Origin: CAYYVJ01 sp964475115
GTDB lineage: Bacteria; Bacillota; Clostridia; Lachnospirales; Lachnospiraceae
Assembly: GCA_964475115.1 (NCBI GenBank)
Contig: CAYYVJ010000030.1
Coordinates: 1-20,816, forward strand
Direction: 5' to 3'
DNA length: 20,816 nt
Positions 6,625 through 14,365 of this stretch are shown piece by piece (the stretch's first letter is position 1; the number at the start of each line of letters is the position of its first letter). Position numbers and translations under genes: made by a program. The notes under the pieces were generated by a model. The model was not told where the DNA came from and did no database searches. It saw only the letters and a list, made by a program, of their open reading frames with translations.

Positions 6625-7428
6625 TTATTTAAAAGCAAAAAACTCATGCCCATCATGTTCAAAAAGCCATTTTAAATTTCGATCAAACCAAGTCATATCA
6701 TTAGGATCCACCAATGATCTGGCAGAAAAGAACAATGCACCCTCTGAATAATCTTCTCCAGCAATCGCTTTATCAACTGCCTCTTTTGTTAAATCGGATA
6801 TAGGGGACTTCCATATCGTTCCATTAAGCGCTGGTGTAAATTGGTTTTTTTGAAAAACAACTTCTCTTATTGAATTCGGAAACTTTTCATTCTTTACTCG
6901 ATTAAAAATTACATTTGCTACTAAAATTTGACCCTTTAAATCACAGCCCCCAGATTCTGCAGCCACAATATGAAGTAAAATGTTGTATTCCTCATCTGTT
7001 ACGCTATATGCTGGCACTGGTGCTGCTTCTGTTACATCCTCCGCTTTCACGGCTGTATAATTTTGTGTTACTGACGCTATTCTATTTTTTTCTTTGGCAG
7101 ATAAAAGCTTCTCCTTATTGGAATCAGACTTATCTTGCCATTCAGATTGTGTTTCTATATTATTTAAGTCGGCAATTTCGGTCTGTATTTTTGCTATGTT
7201 ATCTGCTTCTATTTCTTCTTCCTCTTCCTTAACACTACTTGCTTCTGCGATTTTAATTATGGATGTTTTATTTTTACCTCCACCATCGAAGCCATTAGAA
7301 GATAGAGAAACTATAGCTATGATTAGCATACCAGTTGTAATAATCGCACATGTACGATATATCTTTTTTGATATAGCTTTCTTTATAACACTATAGATTC
7401 CTCGAAGAAACGAATGTATTCTAAGCAT
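6625..7428 (-). CDS. Membrane-anchored SleB/CwlJ-type cell-wall hydrolase
   Basis: This is a 267-residue protein. The basic N-terminus and one hydrophobic helix (about residues 28-45) form an uncleaved anchor or signal sequence. A Lys/Glu-rich low-complexity linker (about 65-140) follows, then a Hydrolase_2 (SleB) domain from about 145 to the end. Diagnostic blocks are LLHIVAAESGGCDLKGQ with the likely catalytic Glu158, VANVIFNRVKN, and the C-terminal HDGHEFFA. SleB-type enzymes are lytic transglycosylases that cut peptidoglycan glycan strands, for example in spore cortex during germination, but many Clostridia use copies in vegetative wall turnover. The linker would place the domain outside the membrane, in the wall. 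Start: the ATG at 7428 has an AGAGGAG site about five bases upstream; the ATG four bases earlier is followed by a stop after three codons. Its promoter would lie near or inside the N gap. Its biological role is not certain. Confidence 0.87.
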   Translation of the reverse strand: MLRIHSFLRGIYSVIKKAISKKIYRTCAIITTGMLIIAIVSLSSNGFDGGGKNKTSIIKIAEASSVKEEEEEIEADNIAKIQTEIADLNNIETQSEWQDKSDSNKEKLLSAKEKNRIASVTQNYTAVKAEDVTEAAPVPAYSVTDEEYNILLHIVAAESGGCDLKGQILVANVIFNRVKNEKFPNSIREVVFQKNQFTPALNGTIWKSPISDLTKEAVDKAIAGEDYSEGALFFSARSLVDPNDMTWFDRNLKWLFEHDGHEFFAFK

Positions 7429-7463
7429 ACATACTCCTCTTTCCTAAAAATTATTTGCAAAAT

Positions 7464-7563
7464 NNNNNNNNNNNNNNNNNNNNNNNNNNNNNNNNNNNNN
7501 NNNNNNNNNNNNNNNNNNNNNNNNNNNNNNNNNNNNNNNNNNNNNNNNNNNNNNNNNNNNNNN
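7464..7563. other. Assembly gap (100 N)
   Basis: Exactly 100 undetermined bases, the conventional filler for a gap of unknown size. It removes the last codons of leuD, any gene that followed it, and probably the promoter of the cell-wall hydrolase gene. A reading frame of any kind drawn across it is meaningless. Confidence 0.99.
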
Positions 7564-8022
7564 ACCTTCTGCCTTTATAATACTTTGCATAAATGTCGGA
7601 AAGGCTTGACCTTGATATGTCTTATTTTTCGTTCTATTTATGATAATTCCACTATCAAAATCCACTTCCACCTTATTGCCTGACTCTATTTCTTCAGAAG
7701 CTTCTTTACACTCTATAATAGGAAGTCCAATGTTAATGGAATTTCGATAAAAAATTCTCGCAAAGCTTTCTGCAATAACACAACTTACACCTGTCGTTTT
7801 TATAGCAAGGGGTGCATGCTCTCTTGAAGATCCACATCCAAAATTCTTTCTCGCAACAATTATATCGCTTTTTTCAACTTTTTTCACAAACTCTTTATCA
7901 ATATCTTCCATACAGTGTTTTGCAAGTTCTATAGGATCTGATGAGTTTAAATATCTAGCTGGTATAATTACATCAGTATCCACATTATCTCCATATTTAA
8001 ATACATTTCCAACTACTTTCAT
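7564..8022 (-). CDS. leuD: 3-isopropylmalate dehydratase small subunit, 3' end lost in gap
   Basis: The first 153 codons are present. LeuD pairs with LeuC to isomerise 2-isopropylmalate to 3-isopropylmalate in leucine synthesis. The aconitase swivel-domain motif ARKNFGCGSSREHAP (about residues 57-71) is intact, as are the N-terminal YGDNVDTDVIIPARYL and INIGLPIIEC. Clostridial LeuD is about 160 residues, so only some 8-10 codons should be missing in the gap. Nothing after the gap belongs to it. The gene starts 11 bases after leuC, with a GGAGGGG ribosome binding site overlapping the leuC end, which indicates translational coupling. Confidence 0.95.
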
Positions 8023-8033
8023 TTTAGCCCCTC

Positions 8034-9299
8034 CTATAATCCTAATTCACTTGGTTCTGAAATCTTACCCGTCACTGCACTGGCAGCTGCAACAGCCGGA
8101 CTAGCCAAGTAAACTTCTGATTCTACATGCCCCATACGTCCAACAAAATTTCTATTTGTAGTAGATACACAGCGTTCTCCTGCCGCCAAAACTCCCATAT
8201 GGCCACCTAAACAAGGTCCACATGTTGGTGTACTTACAATCGCTCCTGAATTTATAAAAGTAGTAACTAATCCTTCTTCAATTGCTTGAAGATAAATCTT
8301 TTGTGTTGCAGGTATTATAATAGTACGAACACCTTTTTTCACCTTTCTTCCTAGCAATACTTTAGCAGCAATTCTCAAATCATCAATTCTCCCATTTGTA
8401 CAAGAACCAATTACTACTTGATCAATTAAAACCTCTTCTACTTCACTCATAGCTTTCGTATTCTCTGGTAAATGTGGAAATGCAACAGTAGCTTGTAATT
8501 CACTTAGATTAATTTCAATAACCCTCTCATATTCTGCATCTTCATCTGCCTCATAGACTTTATAATCTTTTGCGGAATGTTCTTCAAGGTAAGAAATAGT
8601 TTTTCCATCCACTGGAAATATTCCGTTTTTTGCACCTGCTTCTATAGCCATATTTGCAATTGTAAATCGATCATCCATTGTCAAATTTACTATACCATCT
8701 CCAACAAATTCCATGGATTTATACAAAGCTCCATCTACACCAATTTTTCCAATAATATGCAATATAACATCTTTACCACTTACCCATTTTCCAAGAGTTC
8801 CAGTTATTACAAATTTAATTGCTGATGGAACCTTAAACCATGCTTTACCTGTTGCCATTCCTGCACCCATATCAGTACTTCCTACTCCCGTAGAAAATGC
8901 TCCTAAAGCTCCATAAGTACAGGTATGAGAATCTGCTCCTATTACCACATCTCCCGCAACAACTAATCCTTTTTCCGGAAGTAATGCATGTTCAATTCCC
9001 ATTTCACCCACTTCAAAATAATTTGTTATCTCATGTTTGTATGCAAATTCTCTCATTATCTTACTATGTTCAGCTGACTTGATGTCCTTATTCGGTACAA
9101 AATGGTCAGGAACTAAAGCAATCTTATCTTTATCAAAAACATCTTTTACCGTCATCTTTTTCATTTCATTAATAGCAACAGGTGCCGTAATATCATTTCC
9201 CAAAACAAGATCCAAATCCGCCTCAATTAGCTGTCCTGCTTTCACTTCACTTAATCCTGCATGTGCTGCCAAAATCTTTTGAGTCATTGTCATTCCCAT
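8034..9299 (-). CDS. leuC: 3-isopropylmalate dehydratase large subunit
   Basis: The 421-residue protein is the short, bacterial/archaeal-type LeuC of the aconitase superfamily. The three cysteines that hold the 4Fe-4S cluster are Cys300 (VIGSCTNGR), Cys360 and Cys363 (TCGPCLGGH). GADSHTCTYGALGAF (121-135) is another aconitase-family block. The N-terminus MGMTMTQKILAAHAG is the common start for this subfamily, and a GGAGG site lies seven to eight bases upstream. With LeuD it forms the cytoplasmic isomerase of the leucine pathway. It is the first gene of the leuCD unit and is divergent from a LysR-type regulator. An inverted repeat about 80-100 bp upstream (9380-9400) is a candidate activator site. 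I could not find a convincing -35/-10 pair for it. Confidence 0.97.
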   Translation of the reverse strand: MGMTMTQKILAAHAGLSEVKAGQLIEADLDLVLGNDITAPVAINEMKKMTVKDVFDKDKIALVPDHFVPNKDIKSAEHSKIMREFAYKHEITNYFEVGEMGIEHALLPEKGLVVAGDVVIGADSHTCTYGALGAFSTGVGSTDMGAGMATGKAWFKVPSAIKFVITGTLGKWVSGKDVILHIIGKIGVDGALYKSMEFVGDGIVNLTMDDRFTIANMAIEAGAKNGIFPVDGKTISYLEEHSAKDYKVYEADEDAEYERVIEINLSELQATVAFPHLPENTKAMSEVEEVLIDQVVIGSCTNGRIDDLRIAAKVLLGRKVKKGVRTIIIPATQKIYLQAIEEGLVTTFINSGAIVSTPTCGPCLGGHMGVLAAGERCVSTTNRNFVGRMGHVESEVYLASPAVAAASAVTGKISEPSELGL

Positions 9300-9326
9300 T
9301 TTTATTCCTCCATTTTACACATTCTA

Positions 9327-9356
9327 TTGTAATTTTATCACAAAGACTGCTATAAT
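9327..9356 (+). promoter_or_regulatory. Promoter of the LysR-type regulator gene
   Basis: TTGTAA (9327-9332) is spaced 18 bp from a perfect TATAAT (9351-9356) that also carries an upstream TG (extended -10). The expected start is near 9363, which leaves about 58 nt of leader before the ATG at 9422 and argues against the upstream ATG at 9365. Confidence 0.65.
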
Positions 9357-9379
9357 GGAAATACATGAAACGAATATTT

Positions 9380-9400
9380 GACATAACCTCAGGTTATGTC
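9380..9400. promoter_or_regulatory. Perfect 21-bp inverted repeat, candidate LysR-family operator
   Basis: Two 10-bp arms, GACATAACCT and AGGTTATGTC, flank a single C. The inner part fits the LysR-type T-N11-A box (T at 9384, A at 9396). It lies just downstream of the predicted lysR-type promoter start and roughly 80-100 bp before the leuC start codon. A LysR-type protein bound here could repress its own gene and activate leuCD. The repeat is seen; the binding protein is inferred from position. Confidence 0.6.
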
Positions 9401-9421
9401 ACCTCAAGAAAGAAGGTCGCT

Positions 9422-10315
9422 ATGGCACAGAATTTATCTTTTTACCATATCTTTTACGAAGTAGCAAAAGAAGAAAATATTTCAAATGCAGCAAAAAACT
9501 TATATATCAGTCAACCTGCTGTAAGTAAAGCTATTTCCAAACTTGAAGAAAGTATGGATACTAAATTGTTTTTACGCAGTTCTAGAGGTGTGAAATTAAC
9601 AGAAGAAGGAAAAACTCTATATAAGCATATCAAAATTGCATTTGAAACATTAGAGCAGGGAGAAAAACAGATAAAAAGGATGCAGGACTTAAATATTGGT
9701 CATATTCGCATCGGTGTAAGTACTACCTTATGCAAATATTTATTGCTCCCATATTTACAACGTTTTGTATTAGACTATCCCCACGTCAACATCACCATAG
9801 CATGTCAGTCCACGAATCACACTCTAAAAATGTTAGAGGAAAACCATATTGATATCGGTCTCGTAGGACAGCCTAAAAATTTAAAGAACATCGATTTTTA
9901 CCCTATCACAGAAATCGAGGATATTTTTGTAACCACCCAATCATATCTTAGTAACCTAAAAATAAGGGAAGGTAAGGATGATATCGACCTTTTTAATTCA
10001 GCTAATATTATGCTTCTCGACAAAGAAAACATCACAAGACAATACATCGATTACTATTTAAATCAAAATAAAATTGACCCAAGACACTTACTAGAAGTAA
10101 GTTCTCTTGATTTGTTAATTGAGTTTGCAAAAACCGGACTTGGAGTTGCATGTGTTATTAAGAATTTTGTCCAAGAAGAACTAAACAGTAAAACTTTAAT
10201 AGAACTTCCTATCGAAATTCCCATAAAAAAAAGAGAGGTTGGATTTGTTTTTTTTAACCGTACCCCCCTCTCTCATTCAGCAGAAAGTTTTATTCAATTT
10301 TATAAAGATATGTGA
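9422..10315 (+). CDS. LysR-type transcriptional regulator, probable leuCD activator
   Basis: With the start chosen at the ATG at 9422 the protein has 297 residues, the normal LysR-type length. It then begins MAQNLSFYHIFYEVAKEENI, as expected for the first helix. The winged helix-turn-helix follows, with NAAKNLYISQPAVSKAISKLEE and the wing RSSRGVKLTEEGK. The remainder is a periplasmic-binding-protein-like effector domain (about residues 70-297) with IGHIRIGVSTTLCKYLLLP at its beginning. An upstream in-frame ATG at 9365 lies at or before the expected transcription start and would add a non-conserved tail encoded by the inverted repeat. An AGAAGG site lies five bases before 9422. Divergence from leuC suggests it controls leucine synthesis genes, possibly with a pathway intermediate as ligand. 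It converges on ilvC with only four bases between stops and no terminator. Confidence 0.88.
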   Translation: MAQNLSFYHIFYEVAKEENISNAAKNLYISQPAVSKAISKLEESMDTKLFLRSSRGVKLTEEGKTLYKHIKIAFETLEQGEKQIKRMQDLNIGHIRIGVSTTLCKYLLLPYLQRFVLDYPHVNITIACQSTNHTLKMLEENHIDIGLVGQPKNLKNIDFYPITEIEDIFVTTQSYLSNLKIREGKDDIDLFNSANIMLLDKENITRQYIDYYLNQNKIDPRHLLEVSSLDLLIEFAKTGLGVACVIKNFVQEELNSKTLIELPIEIPIKKREVGFVFFNRTPLSHSAESFIQFYKDM

Positions 10316-10319
10316 TTTT

Positions 10320-11330
10320 TTAGTTATTAAGTAATTTGCTTCCGCTTGTCCAGCTCATTAATTTACGAAGTTCAGAACCAACCACCTCTAATTGATGTTC
10401 CGATTCAATTCTGCGCTTTGCATTAAAGTTCGGGCAACCAACTTGATTTTCTTGTAACCAGTTACGAGCAAATACACCTTCTTGGATGTCTTTTAGCACT
10501 TGACGCATAGCATTTTTAGTATCTTCTGTAATGATTTTAGATCCTGTAATATAATCGCCATATTCAGCTGTATTTGAAATAGAATATCTCATTCCAGCAA
10601 ATCCGCTTTCATTAATTAAATCAACAATTAATTTCATTTCATGGATACATTCAAAATATGCGCTTTCAGGCTCGTATCCTGCTTCTACCAAAACTTCAAA
10701 ACCTGCTTTCATAAGGGCAGTTACTCCACCACATAAAACAGCTTGTTCACCAAATAAATCTGTCTCTGTTTCTTCTCTAAATGTAGTTTGAAGGACACCC
10801 GCTCTTGCTCCACCAATTGCTAAAGCATAAGCTAATCCTATATCATAAGCTTTACCTGTAGCATCTTGATGAACGGCGATTAAACAAGGAACTCCTTTTC
10901 CTTCTACGTATTGACCCCTAACTGTATGCCCAGGTCCTTTTGGCGCGATCATAAGTACGTCTACATCTTTAGGAGGATTAATTTGTCCAAAATGGATTGC
11001 AAATCCATGAGCAAACATCAAAGCATTTCCAGGTTGAAGATTTGGTTCGATGGACTCCTTATACATTTGCGCTTGCTTTTCATCGTTTATTAAAATCATG
11101 GTAATATCTGCTCTTTTAGCAGCTTCAGATGCTGTGTATACCTCAAAACCTGCAGCCTCTGCCTTTTTCCAGGACTTACTTCCTTCATAAAGACCAATGA
11201 TTACGTTGCATCCAGACTCTTTTGCATTTAATGCATGTGCATGACCTTGACTTCCATAACCAATCACTGCAATTGTCTTTCCTTCCAACATAGATAAGTT
11301 ACAATCCTCTTGATAATAAATCTTTGCCAT
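10320..11330 (-). CDS. ilvC: Ketol-acid reductoisomerase (class I)
   Basis: The 336-residue enzyme isomerises and reduces acetolactate or acetohydroxybutyrate with NAD(P)H, the second common step of valine, leucine and isoleucine synthesis. The Rossmann motif GYGSQGHA is at 24-31. The metal and substrate ligands are Asp191 and Glu195 (TDLFGEQ), Glu227 and Glu231 (FECIHEMK) and Ser252. His108 is the conserved catalytic-site histidine. In the cofactor loop (about 46-54) both serines (51 and 53) that usually go with NADPH are present, although the usual Arg is Tyr48, so cofactor preference is not certain. The short length marks class I. It lies 30 bp downstream of ilvN in one operon, with a GGAGG site before the ATG. 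Confidence 0.97.
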   Translation of the reverse strand: MAKIYYQEDCNLSMLEGKTIAVIGYGSQGHAHALNAKESGCNVIIGLYEGSKSWKKAEAAGFEVYTASEAAKRADITMILINDEKQAQMYKESIEPNLQPGNALMFAHGFAIHFGQINPPKDVDVLMIAPKGPGHTVRGQYVEGKGVPCLIAVHQDATGKAYDIGLAYALAIGGARAGVLQTTFREETETDLFGEQAVLCGGVTALMKAGFEVLVEAGYEPESAYFECIHEMKLIVDLINESGFAGMRYSISNTAEYGDYITGSKIITEDTKNAMRQVLKDIQEGVFARNWLQENQVGCPNFNAKRRIESEHQLEVVGSELRKLMSWTSGSKLLNN

Positions 11331-11360
11331 TCTCTTTTCCTCCGTTTTATATCGTCTATT

Positions 11361-11846
11361 TTAATTACAAATTCCTCTTGTTAAACCAGTAATTCCAGTA
11401 CGCACTAATTCAATAATCTCAAAACCTTCTAATAATCCTGTAAACGCATCTAATTTTGCTTGGTTACCTGTAAGCTCAACCATCATAGAATCTTTCGCTA
11501 CATCTACAATCTTTGCTCTGAAAATATCTGCAATTGTAATAACCTGGTGTCTTTGTTCCATTGTTACAGCCACTTTAACTAGAATTAACTCACGACATAC
11601 AGAAAGACCATCTTTTAATTCTATTATCTCTTTTACGTCGATAAGTTTGCTTAACTGCTTCTGTATTTGCTCCAAAACTTCATCATCACCTAACACTACT
11701 ACCGTCATGCGAGAATAAAGAGGGTTTTCTGTAACCCCTACCGTCAAACTATCAATATTATAACCACGTCTACTAAACAACCCAGCTACACGACTTAGTA
11801 CACCCGCTGTATTGTCAACTAAAATCGATAATACCATTTGTTTCAT
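11361..11846 (-). CDS. ilvN: Acetolactate synthase regulatory (small) subunit
   Basis: The 161-residue protein has an N-terminal ACT domain (about residues 1-75) beginning MVLSILVDNTAGVLSRVAGLFSRRGYNIDSL, and a C-terminal ALS_ss domain. The DNTAGVL loop is where valine binds for feedback inhibition in characterised homologues (IlvN/IlvH). It activates and gives feedback control to the catalytic subunit IlvB in the cytoplasm. The length is that of the IlvH-type subunit. ilvB is not next to it: upstream is metH, and ilvN is the first gene of an ilvN-ilvC unit behind a consensus promoter. The catalytic subunit must be elsewhere in the genome. Confidence 0.95.
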   Translation of the reverse strand: MKQMVLSILVDNTAGVLSRVAGLFSRRGYNIDSLTVGVTENPLYSRMTVVVLGDDEVLEQIQKQLSKLIDVKEIIELKDGLSVCRELILVKVAVTMEQRHQVITIADIFRAKIVDVAKDSMMVELTGNQAKLDAFTGLLEGFEIIELVRTGITGLTRGICN

Positions 11847-11875
11847 ACTTATCCCACCTTCGCGTTATGGTTGAA

Positions 11876-11907
11876 AAAGAGATTGCACTGTAACACTTTA
11901 TCTCTTT
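11876..11907 (-). terminator. Leader hairpin before ilvN (metH terminator or attenuator)
   Basis: On the minus strand an 8-bp stem (AAAGAGAT / ATCTCTTT) with a 16-base loop is followed by TTC after the stem T-run, giving TTTTTC. It lies between the ilvN promoter and the ilvN ATG, so it can both end metH transcripts and attenuate ilvN-ilvC. The stem is weak and A-T rich. I saw no T-box sequence here. Confidence 0.35.
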
Positions 11908-11921
11908 AATCGTTAAAAGTT

Positions 11922-11950
11922 ATAATAACAATTTTCTTTTTGTTTGTCAA
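11922..11950 (-). promoter_or_regulatory. Consensus sigma-A promoter of ilvN-ilvC
   Basis: A perfect TTGACA (11945-11950) is 17 bp from TATTAT (11922-11927) on the minus strand, starting a few bases past the metH stop codon. The expected start is near 11915, giving a leader of about 70 nt. Confidence 0.8.
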
Positions 11951-11955
11951 TACTA

Positions 11956-14364
11956 CTATCCTAATAGTTTTTCGATTACTCTTACAGATTCTGCAGCATC
12001 TTTGGCATATCCATCTGCACCTATTTCATCTGCAAAGCTTTGTGTGATAACGGCTCCACCTATCATAAACTTAGAAGCCAAGCCCTTTTCTTTCCCATAT
12101 TCTATAACTTTCTTCATTTCCATCATGGTAGTCGTCATTAATGCTGACATTCCTACAATTGCAGCATTTTCATTTAATGCCGTTTCTACAATTTTTTCTT
12201 TGGATACATCTCTCCCTAAGTCAATTACACGATATCCATAATTCTTTAGCATGAGAGCTGTTAAGTTTTTTCCAATATCATGAATATCGCCTTCCACCGT
12301 AGCAATAACAATGGTTGGTAGCTGTTCCTCACCTTCCTTCTTTTCTAGCAATGGTTCTAAATGTTCAATGGCTTTTTTCATTGCTTCCGCAGATGCAATA
12401 AGTTGAGGCAAAAAATATGTTTTTTTGTCAAATAGTATTCCCACTTCATTTATTGCAGGAATTAACATTTCTTTAATTATCTTAAAGGGAGCTTCCCCCT
12501 TTTTAAGTTCAATTTTCACATGCTCTACAATGCTTTCGCCATTTCCTTTTAAAACATCATCATATACCTGAACTCGTGAGAACTTTTCATTTTCTATTTT
12601 ATTACTGCTTGTTTCTGGTTTTGTAATACTGTTGATTTTATTAATATATCTAATATCTGCCCCTGATTTATTTAAAAGTAAATCTGTGGCAAATGCTGCC
12701 TTTACCAATATTTCTTGAGAAGGGTTTGCAATCGCCATTGTCAAACCTTCATAGATTGCCATTGTCAAGAAGGAGGTGTTGACTGCCCCACGATCTGGAA
12801 GACCAAATGAAATATTTGATAATCCTGTTATAGTGGCAAGACCCAATTCCTCTTTGCAATATCGAATGGTTTCTATGGTTTCTATGGCGGCATTTTTATT
12901 CGCTCCCACTGTTGTCACCAATCCATCTACTATGATATCTTCTTTCTTTAATCCTTTTGAAATAGCCTCCTCCATAATTTCATGGATAATCTCTATCTTT
13001 TCCTCTAAAGTTTCTGGAAGCCCTTTGTCGGACAAAGGTAGCAAAATAAACATTGCTCCATATTTTTTTGCAATTGGAATTAACCTTTCAAATTTTTCTT
13101 TTTCTAGAGAAATCGAATTGATAAGCGCTCTTCCCGGATAAATTCTTAGGGCTGCTTCTATAACCTCTATATAACTAGAATCTATACATAGTGGTGTATC
13201 TACTACTCTAGAAACTTGATAAATCGTTTTTAACATTACTTCCTTTTCATCAATTCCATTCATTCCTACATTGATATCCAGAATGGTAGCTCCATCTTTC
13301 TCTTGTTCTCTTGCCATTTCGAGGACTTTATCTAATTTACCTTCTTTAAGCTGACTTTGCAATTGCTTTTTTCCTGTTGGATTAATACGTTCGCCTACAA
13401 TCATAAACTTTCCATCTAAAGGAATCTTTAAGGTCTTTCTTTCTGAACATAGAACTCTTCCTTGAGAAGAAAGTGGGGATTGTACTTGAATTCCTGATAC
13501 CGCTTCAATTGTAGCTTTCATATAGGAAGGAGTCGTCCCGCAACAACCACCTATGACTGAGGCACCCGCTTCTACCAAGGCTTTCATATGAAATGCAAAG
13601 TCTTCTTCTTCCATATCAAATACTGTTTCACCATCTTCATTCAGCGTTGGAATTCCCGCATTGGGTTTCGCTATCAATGGAACAGTCGCATATTTTTTCA
13701 TTTCTTCTATAACAGATACTAAGGCATCAGGCCCTTGAGAACAATTAACTCCTACTGCATCTACTCCAAGGCTTTGTAATACAACTACTGCCGTGGCAGG
13801 ATCTGTACCGTACAAAGTTCTATCATCTTCATTAAATGTCATTGTTACCATAACAGGGAGCTCACATATTTCTTTTGCAGCTATAACTGCAGCCCTTACC
13901 TCCTGCAAACTCATCATCGTTTCAACAACTAAAAGATCGACTCCAGCATTGACCAAACATTGTATCTGCTCTTTATAAATATCTACCAGCTCTTCAAATT
14001 GTAGGTTTCCTGATGGATAAAGCTGTTCCCCGGTCATAGTCAAGTCTCCTGCAACCAGAGCTTTTCCACCTGCTGCCTCTTTCGAAAGAGCTACAAGTTC
14101 TTTATTCATTTCTTCTAACTTATCAGCCAAACCATATTCTAAAAGCTTAATACGATTTCCTGAAAAAGTAGGCGCATATAGAATATGGGAACCTGCGTTT
14201 ACATATTCCTTTTGAAGATCAACTAATACATTTTTATGTTCTAAGATCCATTGTTCTGGACAGACGCCTGTAGGCATTCCAGCCTTTTGCAAGCTTGTCC
14301 CAGTAGCTCCGTCTAAGAATACAATTCTATTATCAAAAAAATCTCTAAACTCTTCTCTTGTCAT
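11956..14364 (-). CDS. metH: Cobalamin-dependent methionine synthase, without activation domain
   Basis: The 802-residue protein transfers a methyl group from 5-methyltetrahydrofolate via cobalamin to homocysteine. Domains in order: homocysteine methyltransferase barrel (about 10-290; Zn ligands Cys208, Cys274, Cys275 in GGCCGT), pterin-binding barrel (about 318-585; MIVGERINPTGKK), B12 cap (about 600-680) and B12-binding Rossmann domain (about 683-802). The last contains DIHDIGKN, whose His695 is the lower cobalt ligand. The C-terminal AdoMet-binding activation domain of E. coli MetH is absent. This matches a split form known in Thermotoga and many Clostridia, where a separate protein reactivates the enzyme; none is in this window. 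The ATG is one base after the stop of the upstream fusion gene, so the two are translationally coupled. Confidence 0.95.
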   Translation of the reverse strand: MTREEFRDFFDNRIVFLDGATGTSLQKAGMPTGVCPEQWILEHKNVLVDLQKEYVNAGSHILYAPTFSGNRIKLLEYGLADKLEEMNKELVALSKEAAGGKALVAGDLTMTGEQLYPSGNLQFEELVDIYKEQIQCLVNAGVDLLVVETMMSLQEVRAAVIAAKEICELPVMVTMTFNEDDRTLYGTDPATAVVVLQSLGVDAVGVNCSQGPDALVSVIEEMKKYATVPLIAKPNAGIPTLNEDGETVFDMEEEDFAFHMKALVEAGASVIGGCCGTTPSYMKATIEAVSGIQVQSPLSSQGRVLCSERKTLKIPLDGKFMIVGERINPTGKKQLQSQLKEGKLDKVLEMAREQEKDGATILDINVGMNGIDEKEVMLKTIYQVSRVVDTPLCIDSSYIEVIEAALRIYPGRALINSISLEKEKFERLIPIAKKYGAMFILLPLSDKGLPETLEEKIEIIHEIMEEAISKGLKKEDIIVDGLVTTVGANKNAAIETIETIRYCKEELGLATITGLSNISFGLPDRGAVNTSFLTMAIYEGLTMAIANPSQEILVKAAFATDLLLNKSGADIRYINKINSITKPETSSNKIENEKFSRVQVYDDVLKGNGESIVEHVKIELKKGEAPFKIIKEMLIPAINEVGILFDKKTYFLPQLIASAEAMKKAIEHLEPLLEKKEGEEQLPTIVIATVEGDIHDIGKNLTALMLKNYGYRVIDLGRDVSKEKIVETALNENAAIVGMSALMTTTMMEMKKVIEYGKEKGLASKFMIGGAVITQSFADEIGADGYAKDAAESVRVIEKLLG

Positions 14365-14365
14365 A

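Noticed and set aside
7444..7463. Apparent extension of leuD beyond the gap
   Set aside because: The frame across an arbitrary-length gap has no meaning, and leuD should end within about ten codons of the gap.
7414..7683. Plus-strand reading frame across the N block
   Set aside because: More than a third is undetermined bases and the remainder is antisense to leuD.
9365..9421. Upstream ATG giving a longer LysR-type protein
   Set aside because: It is at the predicted transcription start, lacks a ribosome binding site, and its codons are made of the inverted repeat.
11861..11895. A 15-codon GTG-started leader peptide before ilvN
   Set aside because: Only two leucines and two valines, no convincing ribosome binding site, and no pair of alternative hairpins to make classical attenuation likely.
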